This document shows positions 15,691 through 15,720 of a stretch of DNA of 15,720 bases, piece after piece. The number at the start of each line of letters is the position of its first letter. Within the stretch, counting starts at the first letter, position 1. The notes beneath the pieces are model-generated. The model made no database searches, was not told the origin of the DNA, and saw nothing but the letters and a program-made list of their open reading frames with translations. Both the position numbers and the translations under genes were made by a program. This DNA is from Endotrypanum monterogeii (taxonomy: Eukaryota; Euglenozoa; Kinetoplastea; Trypanosomatida; Trypanosomatidae), in assembly GCA_000333855.2 (NCBI GenBank), contig CM007349.1:1-15720 (forward strand), read 5' to 3'.

Positions 15691-15720
<30 letters not shown>
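15691..15720. repeat. Terminal (AT)15 microsatellite
   Basis: The last 30 bases are uninterrupted AT dinucleotides running off the window, so the true array length is unknown. Confidence 0.97.

Noticed and set aside
1..15720. tRNA, rRNA, CRISPR array, telomeric repeat or intact transposable element
   Set aside because: Scanning by eye found no convincing tRNA A/B-box pairs, rRNA segments, spaced direct repeats, TTAGGG arrays or transposase/reverse-transcriptase motifs.

Overview
This is nuclear DNA from a trypanosomatid protozoan, most like Leishmania or a close relative. The long A/T microsatellites and homopolymers between genes would suit the Viannia subgenus, but that species guess is weak. 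The evidence is as follows: all recognisable genes are intronless and on one strand (+); each begins downstream of a long pyrimidine tract and an AG, as expected for spliced-leader trans-splicing of a polycistronic transcript; codon third positions are G/C-rich while spacers are T-rich and full of microsatellites; and the PFK is the glycosomal trypanosomatid type.

Layout. 1-1353: spacer opening with a (CT)(AT)(GT) compound microsatellite and ending in the VPS4 splice signal. 1354-2691: VPS4, the ESCRT-III-disassembling AAA ATPase. 2692-6130: a 3.4 kb spacer holding a very long pyrimidine tract (about 4205-4500) followed by a GC-rich, mostly open stretch (4517-5338) that may be a decayed or orphan gene. 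6131-7591: ATP-dependent 6-phosphofructokinase with a C-terminal peroxisomal/glycosomal targeting tripeptide. 7592-12021: a 4.4 kb spacer with no convincing gene, many T runs, two G-quadruplex-type motifs and one strong perfect hairpin (11497-11530). 12022-13236: a SP-RING (MIZ) zinc-finger protein, probably a divergent PIAS/SIZ-class SUMO E3 ligase. 13237-14323: spacer with a C15/A16 junction and another hairpin. 14324-14527: a 67-residue small ORF, plausible as a real gene. 14528-15720: GC-richer spacer with a tetraloop hairpin, an eight-tract G-quadruplex motif and a terminal (AT)15.

Only about 27% of the window is confidently coding, which is sparse for this type of genome. The genes do not form a pathway: endosomal sorting, glycolysis and SUMO modification sit together as unrelated members of one polycistronic unit, where expression is expected to be set post-transcriptionally by trans-splicing, polyadenylation and UTR elements. 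I see no tRNA, rRNA, CRISPR array, intact mobile element or evident novel system. The most worthwhile leads are the divergent SP-RING protein with its unclear start, the stem-loops around it, and the possible decayed gene between VPS4 and PFK.
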